From Nitrospirota bacterium (GTDB lineage: Bacteria > Nitrospirota > Thermodesulfovibrionia > Thermodesulfovibrionales > Magnetobacteriaceae), in NCBI GenBank assembly GCA_015233485.1, contig JADFXO010000009.1, positions 10,216 through 27,930 of the forward strand: a DNA stretch of 17,715 bases, written 5' to 3'. Below the pieces are notes generated by a model. The model saw only the letters and a program-made list of their open reading frames with translations. It was not told the DNA's origin and did not search any database. This document shows positions 1 to 4,957 of this stretch, piece after piece. Made by a program: the position numbers and the translations under genes. Within the stretch, counting starts at the first letter, position 1. Each line of letters starts with the position of its first letter.

Positions 1-258
1 TTCGATGTGCGATATTTTCAAATTGACAAGGGAGGGTTTTCTTCTTTAGAGAAACACGTCCATGTCCACGTAATAATATGCGTAAGGGGCACGGGCACAC
101 TGATTTGCGACGGCAGCCGCTACACGCTGCGGCCGTTTGACGTTGCCTACGTGCCGCCGCTTCACATCCACCAGCTTCGCAATGACGGCACTGAGGGGCC
201 GTTTGGATTTTTTTGTATCGTAAATCACCTGCGGGATAAGCCGTTTAAGCCAAAATAA
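1..258 (+). CDS. Cupin-domain protein, 3' part (5' end outside window)
   Basis: The frame is open from the first base of the window (Phe-Asp-Val-Arg-Tyr-Phe) to a TAA at 256-258, so the gene most likely starts upstream. A GTG at 7 is only the first possible start inside the window. The visible 85 codons fit one double-stranded beta-helix cupin domain. Cupin motif 1 is seen as His-X-His-X-His followed by a Gly-Thr-Gly turn, and motif 2 as Pro-Pro-X-His-X-His-X3-Asn. In motif 1 the canonical Glu ligand seems to be replaced by a His, giving three His in alternation. Such small cupins usually bind a divalent metal, but substrate and role cannot be told from sequence. The 180-base gap to the next gene holds its own promoter, so the two genes are probably not cotranscribed. 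Confidence 0.75.
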   Translation, partial: FDVRYFQIDKGGFSSLEKHVHVHVIICVRGTGTLICDGSRYTLRPFDVAYVPPLHIHQLRNDGTEGPFGFFCIVNHLRDKPFKPK

Positions 259-266
259 AACACTTT

Positions 267-300
267 ATTGACGTTAGCAATATATTGATGTTAGCAATAT
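267..300. repeat. Tandem 17-bp direct repeat in the yceI promoter region
   Basis: Two copies of ATTGAYGTTAGCAATAT lie head to tail at 267-283 and 284-300, differing at one base (C/T). The second copy contains the putative -35 hexamer of the yceI promoter. The arrangement resembles a pair of operator half-sites, but no regulator is identified. Confidence 0.75.
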
Positions 301-313
301 AGTATAATATTAT
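285..313 (+). promoter_or_regulatory. Candidate sigma-70 promoter for yceI
   Basis: TTGATG at 285-290 and TATTAT at 308-313 are separated by exactly 17 bases. The -35 lies inside the second 17-bp repeat copy. Transcription would start near 320, giving a leader of about 120 nt before the yceI start. A second TATAAT at 303-308 has no well-spaced -35. Confidence 0.4.
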
Positions 314-368
314 CAGTATCGCTGTCTGACCTCATTCGCAAAGCGGTAATGCCAAAAGAGGTAATGCC

Positions 369-404
369 ATGAGTGCATTAGAGTTGGGAAATTGGCGGCC
401 ATAG
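369..404 (+). CDS. Possible 11-codon leader peptide upstream of yceI
   Basis: ATG at 369 is preceded by AGAGG (357-361) at a usable distance and reads Met-Ser-Ala-Leu-Glu-Leu-Gly-Asn-Trp-Arg-Pro, then TAG at 402-404. It ends about 20 bases before the yceI Shine-Dalgarno, and its last codons overlap a short GGCC-ATA-GGCC inverted repeat. There is no coding-bias test at this length, so it may be chance. Confidence 0.2.
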   Translation: MSALELGNWRP

Positions 405-438
405 GCCACCTAGCCTTGAATATAAGGAGGTTATAAAA

Positions 439-1044
439 ATGATCAATACAAAAATCAGCAAAAGGATATGTTTATTTATCATGGTGGTTGTCTTAGCGAT
501 TCCGTCGATTGTATCGGCAGCAACATGGGTGATAGACCCGGAGCATACCAATATAGGTTTCTCCGTAAAGCATATGATGGTGTCCAATGTTAAAGGTGTG
601 TTCGACCGCTTTTCAGGTACAGCCGTTATAGACGATGCAGAAATGTCAAAATCCACGTTCTCGGCCACTATTAAAACAGCATCTATCGACACTAAAATTG
701 TAAAACGCGACACCCATCTGAAAAGCGCTGATTTCTTCGACGTGACCAAATACCCTAACATGACATTTGTCTCCAAAAAGGTTATACCCGAAGGGAAAGG
801 CCATATGAAGGTCATCGGAGACCTTACAATCAGAGGCACCACGAAAGAGGTCATACTGGAAGTCGACGGGCCGTCGGCTCCTCTGAAAGACCCATGGGGA
901 AATACACGCAGAGGGGCTTCGGCAGTGGCCAAGGTCAACCGTAAAGACTTCGGTCTCATCTGGAACAAAGCGCTGGAAGCCGGCGGGGTTTTAGTCGGTG
1001 ACGAAGTAACTATAACTCTGGAAGTCGAGATGATAAAGAAATAG
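439..1044 (+). CDS. YceI-family secreted lipid-binding protein
   Basis: This encodes 201 residues. An N-terminal signal peptide has a basic start, a hydrophobic run at about 11-25 and Ile-Val-Ser-Ala at 24-27, with likely cleavage after Ala27, so the product is periplasmic. The mature part begins with the YceI signature: Trp-Val-Ile-Asp-Pro-Glu-His-Thr, then Val-Lys-His-Met-Met-Val-Ser-Asn-Val-Lys-Gly. It continues through the family's Phe-Phe-Asp-Val-Thr-Lys-Tyr-Pro and Arg-Lys-Asp-Phe-Gly blocks. YceI proteins form a lipocalin-like barrel that binds isoprenoid-type amphiphiles. Family members are often induced by stress, but the ligand here is unknown. The start is fixed by a strong AAGGAGG at 424-430, eight bases upstream. 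The gene appears monocistronic, with its own promoter region upstream and a weak hairpin terminator after it. The length is normal for the family. Confidence 0.93.
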   Translation: MINTKISKRICLFIMVVVLAIPSIVSAATWVIDPEHTNIGFSVKHMMVSNVKGVFDRFSGTAVIDDAEMSKSTFSATIKTASIDTKIVKRDTHLKSADFFDVTKYPNMTFVSKKVIPEGKGHMKVIGDLTIRGTTKEVILEVDGPSAPLKDPWGNTRRGASAVAKVNRKDFGLIWNKALEAGGVLVGDEVTITLEVEMIKK

Positions 1045-1057
1045 AAACCCAAACGGC

Positions 1058-1084
1058 GCCGTCTGACACTGACGGCCTTTCTAT
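1058..1084 (+). terminator. Weak rho-independent terminator after yceI
   Basis: GCCGTC (1058-1063) and GACGGC (1071-1076) form a 6-bp stem with a 7-base loop, followed by CTTTCTAT. The U tract is interrupted, so efficiency is uncertain. Confidence 0.4.
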
Positions 1085-1144
1085 AGCGAAGTGCAAAATA
1101 ACGTCTATAGATACCAACACGAACATACTTTTGCACTTCACTAT
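1083..1144. repeat. Long inverted repeat between yceI and the tRNA genes
   Basis: The 16-base arms at 1083-1098 and 1129-1144 are complementary except for one position (core GAAGTGCAAAA / TTTTGCACTTC) and enclose 30 bases. With a one-base bulge the pairing extends another five bases into CTTTC/GAAAG. It lies between genes that converge (yceI and the tRNA pair), so a bidirectional terminator is possible. Neither side has a clean T tract. Confidence 0.6.
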
Positions 1145-1197
1145 GAAAGAACTCAAAGGATGTGTGGTTTCTCTGTTAATGACAACTATTTAATGAG

Positions 1198-1272
1198 CGT
1201 CCCCAACGGGATTCGAACCCGTGTTACCGACGTGAAAGGCCGATGTCCTGGGCCGGACTAGACGATGGGGAC
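1198..1272 (-). tRNA. tRNA-Glu (UUC)
   Basis: Read on the minus strand, the acceptor stem is GTCCCCA (1266-1272) pairing with TGGGGAC (1199-1205), with discriminator G at 1198. The T loop shows GGTTCGAATCC, and the anticodon loop reads C-T-TTC-A-C, giving anticodon UUC for glutamate. CCA is not encoded. It lies 8 bases downstream of tRNA-Lys and is probably processed from the same transcript. Confidence 0.93.
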
Positions 1273-1280
1273 ACATCTTA

Positions 1281-1353
1281 TGAGCCGCCTGGGATTCGAA
1301 CCCAGGACGCCCGCCTTAAAAGGGCGGTGCTCTACCAGCTGAGCTAGCGGCTC
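1281..1353 (-). tRNA. tRNA-Lys (UUU)
   Basis: Read on the minus strand, the acceptor GAGCCGC pairs with GCGGCTC, with discriminator A at 1281. The D arm contains AGCTCAGCTGGTAGAGC. The anticodon stem CCGCC/GGCGG encloses the loop CTTTTAA, giving anticodon UUU for lysine. The T loop has GGTTCGAATCC. CCA is not encoded. It is the first gene of a two-tRNA minus-strand unit. Confidence 0.95.
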
Positions 1354-1362
1354 AACTATGTG

Positions 1363-1391
1363 AGTATAGCACACAGAATTTTATTTGTCAA
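1363..1391 (-). promoter_or_regulatory. Strong sigma-70 promoter of the tRNA-Lys/Glu unit
   Basis: On the minus strand, TTGACA (1386-1391) and TATACT (1363-1368) are separated by 17 bases, close to consensus. The expected start is near 1356, only about three bases before the mature 5' end of tRNA-Lys at 1353. The 5' leader for RNase P would therefore be extremely short. Confidence 0.8.
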
Positions 1392-1464
1392 ATACGAGAA
1401 AACCCCTTTTTTCACTTCGGCCTGATACATTTCTTAAATAATTAGAAGTTGTGGCAATCCGAAG

Positions 1465-1494
1465 TTGCGGCTAATACCTCCGTTATGTTACAAT
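1465..1494 (+). promoter_or_regulatory. Candidate promoter for vorB
   Basis: TTGCGG (1465-1470) and TACAAT (1489-1494) are separated by 18 bases. This is the best sigma-70-like pair between the divergent tRNA promoter and vorB. The -35 is only half matched. Confidence 0.35.
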
Positions 1495-1545
1495 GCTGTG
1501 TAATTTGAGCATTGGCTGAATCAGTGAAATGAACATATTTCGAAA

Positions 1546-2628
1546 GTGGGGAATAGGGCTATAAAAAAGCAATCGCCATCGTCCCGAGTGTTGATGAAGG
1601 GCAATGAGGCCATCGCCGAGGCCGCAATTGCGGCGGGCTGCCGTTTCTACGCGGGGTATCCTATCACGCCGCAAAACGAAATCCCTGAGTACATGTCTGA
1701 GCGAATGCCCGATGTTAACGGCATATTCATCCAGGCAGAGAGCGAAATTGCCGCCATTAACATGGTTTACGGGGCTGCGGCCGCGGGGGTGAGGGCAATG
1801 ACCTCATCGTCTTCGCCGGGGATAAGCCTCAAGCAGGAGGGATTGTCCTTCCTTGCGGGGGCAGAACTCCCAGCCCTGATAGTGAATATCCAGCGAGGAG
1901 GCCCGGGGCTTGGCAATATCTCAGGCTCTCAGGCCGACTACTTTCAGTCCGTCAAGGGCGGTGGACACGGCGACTACAGGCTGCTCGTCTATGCCCCATA
2001 CAACGTTCAGGAGATGTGGGACCTCACAATGCTCGCCTTCGACAAGGCCGACCAGTACAGAAACCCAGTACTCATACTCGCCGACGGCATTCTTGGGCAG
2101 ATGATGGAACCCTTTACGCCAACTCCGTACGTCAAACCCGACCTTCCTGAAAAGACCTGGGCGCTGACGGGCTGTTTAAACAGAAAACCAAATGTTATCA
2201 AAACCCTGTATATGGGCGACAATGAGCTTGAGGAACTAAATCTCAAGATGCAGGCCAAATACGATGCGATGAAAAGAAGCGAGACACGCTCCGAGGCCAT
2301 CGACACAGAGGACGCCGAGGTGGTAGTGGTCTCTTTCGGGTCTGCCGCGCGCCTCGCCTACTCCGCAGTTACGGCGCTTAGGCGCGAGGGATATAAGGTC
2401 GGACTTTTCAGGCCGATAACCCTGTTTCCATATCCTGATGAGGCCCTTAGGCTGCTGGTACGGCAAGGCCGGAAAAAATTCATGGTCGTCGAGCTTAACT
2501 CCGGCCAGATGGTAGAGGACGTAAGGCTTGCTATAAATGGGCAGGCCGAGGTGTTGTTTTACGGCAGACCGGGCGGTGCGACGATAAAGCCCGACGAAAT
2601 ATACGACAAAATAAAAGAGATATATTAA
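1546..2628 (+). CDS. vorB: 2-oxoacid:ferredoxin oxidoreductase alpha subunit (VorB type)
   Basis: The encoded protein matches the alpha subunit of ketoisovalerate (branched-chain 2-oxoacid) ferredoxin oxidoreductases. These oxidatively decarboxylate 2-oxoacids to acyl-CoA with ferredoxin as electron acceptor, or run in reverse. Visible landmarks are Val-Leu-Met-Lys-Gly-Asn-Glu-Ala near the N-terminus, Gly-Tyr-Pro-Ile-Thr-Pro-Gln-Asn-Glu, Gln-Ala-Glu-Ser-Glu, Thr-Ser-Ser-Ser-Ser-Pro-Gly, Arg-Gly-Gly-Pro-Gly-Leu-Gly, and a C-terminal Rossmann-like part ending at about residue 360. The N-terminus is unsure. GTG at 1546 gives 360 residues, while GTG 1588 or ATG 1594 begins closer to the conserved Val-Leu-Met-Lys-Gly. 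No candidate has a good Shine-Dalgarno. The partner genes (beta with TPP site, gamma, ferredoxin) normally adjoin but are absent on both sides here. KorA-type specificity (2-oxoglutarate) cannot be excluded. Confidence 0.88.
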   Translation: MGNRAIKKQSPSSRVLMKGNEAIAEAAIAAGCRFYAGYPITPQNEIPEYMSERMPDVNGIFIQAESEIAAINMVYGAAAAGVRAMTSSSSPGISLKQEGLSFLAGAELPALIVNIQRGGPGLGNISGSQADYFQSVKGGGHGDYRLLVYAPYNVQEMWDLTMLAFDKADQYRNPVLILADGILGQMMEPFTPTPYVKPDLPEKTWALTGCLNRKPNVIKTLYMGDNELEELNLKMQAKYDAMKRSETRSEAIDTEDAEVVVVSFGSAARLAYSAVTALRREGYKVGLFRPITLFPYPDEALRLLVRQGRKKFMVVELNSGQMVEDVRLAINGQAEVLFYGRPGGATIKPDEIYDKIKEIY

Positions 2629-2630
2629 TA

Positions 2631-2669
2631 GCGGCAAAGCCGCAATAAGATACGTGCTAAGATACGTGC
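2631..2669. repeat. Small hairpin plus tandem 12-mer after vorB
   Basis: GCGGC-AAA-GCCGC (2631-2643) forms a short stem-loop two bases after the vorB stop, without a T tract. Directly behind it the 12-mer TAAGATACGTGC is repeated perfectly at 2646-2657 and 2658-2669. Confidence 0.7.
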
Positions 2670-2679
2670 AAGTACAGGT

Positions 2680-2726
2680 CAAGGAGGGTTACCCTCCTTG
2701 CGGGAGTTTGAGGGCAGCGCCCTCAA
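2680..2726. repeat. Double-hairpin palindromic element in the proB leader
   Basis: The first palindrome has 9-base arms CAAGGAGGG / CCCTCCTTG (2680-2688, 2692-2700) around TTA. The second has 8-base arms TTGAGGGC / GCCCTCAA (2708-2715, 2719-2726) around AGC. Both are perfect and lie 7 bases apart. The only Shine-Dalgarno-like sequence before proB (AAGGAGG, 2681-2687) is buried in the first stem. The look is that of a dispersed palindromic repeat, and a related palindrome occurs at 7531-7551. Confidence 0.75.
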
Positions 2727-2737
2727 TGCATTTAATC

Positions 2738-3832
2738 ATGGAAACCATAGTAATCAAAATCGGAAGCAGTATCATTACCACGCCGGAAGGCCTGAACGAA
2801 ACCGTAATCAATCGCCTTGCCCGCGACATATCGGCGCTGCACGACATTGGCCATCAAACGGTTGTAGTTTCATCTGGTGCTGTAGCCGCAGGCAGGGGCA
2901 AGCTCGGAATTGAAGGTCAGATTAACGACATCAATATAAAACAAGCGGCGGCGGCCGCGGGGCAAAGTTCTCTGGTCTGGGCATACGAAAAGGCCTTCAG
3001 TCTGTACAATAAAAAAATTGCCCAGGTGCTGCTTACAAGAGACGTATTTTCCGTCAGGCAGCGTTACCTCAACGCCAGAAATACGCTGCGAACCCTGCTT
3101 GATTTTCATATCATCCCGATTATCAACGAAAACGATACCGTATCGATAGATGAGCTTAAATTCGGCGACAATGACCGGCTGGCGGCGCTTGTGGCCTCTC
3201 TTCTAACCGCGGATAGACTAGTTATCCTGTCAGACGTGGACGGCCTTTATGACGCCGACCCGGGGAAAAATGAATCAGCCCGCTTAATTTCAGTCGTAGA
3301 AAAAATCACGCCGGAGCTGGAAAAAGCCGCCTGTGGTACGGTAAGTATATGCGGTACGGGCGGGATGTCCTCAAAACTCGTGGCAGCAAAGATGGCAACA
3401 GAAGACGGCATCGCCGTCAACATAATAAACGGCAACTCTGATGGAGTTCTTACAACAATCTTCAACGGCAGCGAAGCCGGCACACGCTTTGAGCCAACTG
3501 CAAAGAAATACTGCGCGCGAAAGGGCTGGATTGCCTTCGGCATTCGCTCAAAGGGCAGACTCACCCTTGATGACGGTGCCGCTAAGGCCATCCTAAGCGG
3601 CGGGAAAAGCCTCCTGCCATCCGGTATTAAGTCCATTCACGGCGTCTTTGAAAGAGGCGACGCCGTTTATTGCGTCAACCCGGCCGGCAAACAAATAGCG
3701 AAGGGGCTTGTAAACTACGGCAACGCCGAATTACTTAAAATCATCGGCCATAAGACCTCACAAATCGAAGGTATCCTCGGCTTTAAATACTCCGACGAGG
3801 TCATCCACAGAGACAATATGACGATACTATAG
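2738..3832 (+). CDS. proB: Glutamate 5-kinase with C-terminal PUA domain
   Basis: ProB phosphorylates L-glutamate to glutamyl 5-phosphate, the first step of proline synthesis in the cytosol. The start at ATG 2738 gives 364 residues, the usual length, beginning Met-Glu-Thr-Ile-Val-Ile-Lys-Ile-Gly-Ser-Ser, the family's nucleotide-binding opening. Further amino acid kinase landmarks are Val-Ser-Ser-Gly-Ala-Val at 44-49, Ile-Asn-Glu-Asn-Asp-Thr-Val at 129-135, Phe-Gly-Asp-Asn-Asp at 142-146, Leu-Ser-Asp-Val-Asp-Gly-Leu-Tyr at 164-171, and Gly-Thr-Gly-Gly-Met at 206-210. A PUA domain follows at about 271-345. An alternative ATG at 2726 adds four residues, and neither start has a good Shine-Dalgarno. 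Upstream lie the vorB gene and two hairpins. proA is not adjacent, and the 3' end overlaps the convergent DUF4416 gene by 32 bases. Confidence 0.95.
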   Translation: METIVIKIGSSIITTPEGLNETVINRLARDISALHDIGHQTVVVSSGAVAAGRGKLGIEGQINDINIKQAAAAAGQSSLVWAYEKAFSLYNKKIAQVLLTRDVFSVRQRYLNARNTLRTLLDFHIIPIINENDTVSIDELKFGDNDRLAALVASLLTADRLVILSDVDGLYDADPGKNESARLISVVEKITPELEKAACGTVSICGTGGMSSKLVAAKMATEDGIAVNIINGNSDGVLTTIFNGSEAGTRFEPTAKKYCARKGWIAFGIRSKGRLTLDDGAAKAILSGGKSLLPSGIKSIHGVFERGDAVYCVNPAGKQIAKGLVNYGNAELLKIIGHKTSQIEGILGFKYSDEVIHRDNMTIL

Positions 3833-4418
3833 ATTTATGAATCAATTCTCTGCCCTTCTTAAAAAAATCAACAGATTCAGCCTCGCAGTAATCATGGTAC
3901 GTAAAACAATTCGGCACATAGCCACTGCCCTTATAGAGCAAAGTGACCTCGGCATAGATGCCGTTTCGCAGGTGAATCCTGTGGGAGTAGTTTTTCGTAG
4001 TGGCCAGTACCAGTTTTGACAGGGTGATATACCCGGGGTCTATGTTGTATTGCCTTTTACCGTCTATTGAGAGACTTTTTTCCAGTTCGTTTGTCCTGAG
4101 TTTTATGTCTGGAAGGGTCTCGGAACGAATCAACGTGTCGAAGATTACAAAACGCCTCATAATGGGTACCCCAAGCTCTTCGTTATAATATTTGGAGTAA
4201 TCCCACGGCCTTTGAGCAGACTCCAGCTTGATTGGACAAAACAACTCAACGAGGCGACGCTTGAGTAATTCATAAGAGCTGTCCTCCGCATATAATAGAC
4301 CGGCAAAGAGAAGCGTATCTTCTGAATCCGCCCGATCTTCTGAATCCGCCCGCGTGAAGTTAGATTTCACTGACTCTGGCGGAGATTTGGCCCTCGCAGA
4401 TTTGGCCCTTCTGGGCAT
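3801..4418 (-). CDS. DUF4416 family protein with repetitive N-terminal extension
   Basis: This encodes 205 residues. From about residue 35 it matches my memory of the DUF4416 family: Leu-Leu-Phe-Ala-Gly-Leu-Leu-Tyr, then Asp-Tyr-Ser-Lys-Tyr-Tyr-Asn-Glu-Glu-Leu-Gly, then Ile-Lys-Leu-Arg-Thr-Asn-Glu-Leu-Glu. It continues with Arg-Gln-Tyr-Asn-Ile-Asp-Pro-Gly-Tyr-Ile-Thr-Leu-Ser-Lys-Leu-Val-Leu-Ala-Thr-Thr-Lys and Gly-Ile-Tyr-Ala-Glu-Val-Thr-Leu. The function of the family is unknown to me. The first 34 residues are low complexity, built from tandem DNA repeats (Arg-Ala-Lys-Ser-Ala twice, Arg-Ala-Asp-Ser-Glu-Asp twice), and are not part of the family core. The gene starts three bases after the thioredoxin-like gene ends, with AAGGG nearby. 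It is the last gene of the clpC operon and overlaps the 3' end of proB tail to tail. Confidence 0.82.
   Translation of the reverse strand: MPRRAKSARAKSPPESVKSNFTRADSEDRADSEDTLLFAGLLYAEDSSYELLKRRLVELFCPIKLESAQRPWDYSKYYNEELGVPIMRRFVIFDTLIRSETLPDIKLRTNELEKSLSIDGKRQYNIDPGYITLSKLVLATTKNYSHRIHLRNGIYAEVTLLYKGSGYVPNCFTYHDYCEAESVDFFKKGRELIHKSIVSSYCLCG
4317..4352. repeat. In-frame tandem 18-bp repeat inside the DUF4416 gene
   Basis: Two perfect 18-bp units (4317-4334 and 4335-4352, starting ATCTTCTGAATCC) encode a duplicated Arg-Ala-Asp-Ser-Glu-Asp. Because the unit is a multiple of three, copy-number change would keep the frame. Confidence 0.9.
4383..4409. repeat. In-frame 15-bp-period repeat at the start of the DUF4416 gene
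   Basis: The 12-mer AGATTTGGCCCT occurs at 4383-4394 and 4398-4409 with a period of 15 bases. It encodes the repeated Arg-Ala-Lys-Ser near the protein's N-terminus. Confidence 0.85.
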
Positions 4419-4421
4419 CGG

Positions 4422-4952
4422 TCAACCCTTAGAGAGGAGTTCTTTGACTAATTCATCTATATCCGTAGATTCCCATTCGATAGGCCCAAGGATCTTCTTA
4501 AAAAGTATGCCGTGTTTGTCTATGAAAAAGGTCTCCGGCACACCCGTTAGACCGAAGGCGCGCGCATTGGCGCTTTTCTCATCGAGAAAAACCGGCAAGT
4601 CGAACTTATTTTCCTTCATAAACTTCAGGGCATCGTCATAACTGTCTCTATATAAGACAGTGATGAACGCCAGAGAGGCGTTGGATTTGTTGTTCTCATA
4701 AAACTTCTGGAAAGAAGGCATCTCAGCCACGCAGGAGGCACACCATGACGCCCAAAAATTAACGATAACCGCCCTACCCCTGTAATCTTCAGCAGGGATT
4801 ACCTTGCCGTCAGGCGCGGCCAACTTGAAAAGCGGCGCTTCCTGGCCCTCGGCCACCTGTTTGGAGCCGCGCTTACCCTCTTGTCTGCCGGCCTGTATTA
4901 CGAGAATAGCTGCGGCAAAGATAAGGAGTAATATAATAGACTTTGTCTTCAT
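4422..4952 (-). CDS. TlpA/ResA-like membrane-anchored thioredoxin
   Basis: This encodes 176 residues. An uncleaved anchor or signal sequence spans about 5-21 and is followed by a basic linker. A thioredoxin-like domain runs from about 35 to the end: Gly-Gln-Glu-Ala-Pro-Leu-Phe, Val-Ile-Val-Asn-Phe-Trp-Ala-Ser-Trp-Cys-Ala-Ser-Cys (active-site Cys71 and Cys74), then the cis-proline loop Gly-Val-Pro-Glu-Thr-Phe-Phe-Ile-Asp at 137-145. That makes it an AhpC/TSA-redoxin fold protein facing the periplasm. Relatives reduce disulfides in apocytochrome c or other secreted proteins. The target here is unknown, and no cytochrome maturation genes are nearby. The start lies five bases after the clpC stop, without a clear Shine-Dalgarno, so coupling to clpC translation is likely. 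Confidence 0.9.
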   Translation of the reverse strand: MKTKSIILLLIFAAAILVIQAGRQEGKRGSKQVAEGQEAPLFKLAAPDGKVIPAEDYRGRAVIVNFWASWCASCVAEMPSFQKFYENNKSNASLAFITVLYRDSYDDALKFMKENKFDLPVFLDEKSANARAFGLTGVPETFFIDKHGILFKKILGPIEWESTDIDELVKELLSKG

Positions 4953-4957
4953 ATATA

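Noticed and set aside
303..308. Perfect TATAAT as the yceI -10
   Set aside because: The available -35-like hexamers are 12 or 29 bases away, so the TATTAT at 308-313 with a 17-base spacer is preferred.
378..1136. 252-codon open frame on the minus strand
   Set aside because: It lies entirely antisense to yceI, whose signal peptide and family motifs are clear, and its translation matches nothing recognisable.
2236..2682. 148-codon minus-strand frame over the vorB 3' end
   Set aside because: It is a shadow of vorB. The composition follows the opposite strand and there is no Shine-Dalgarno.
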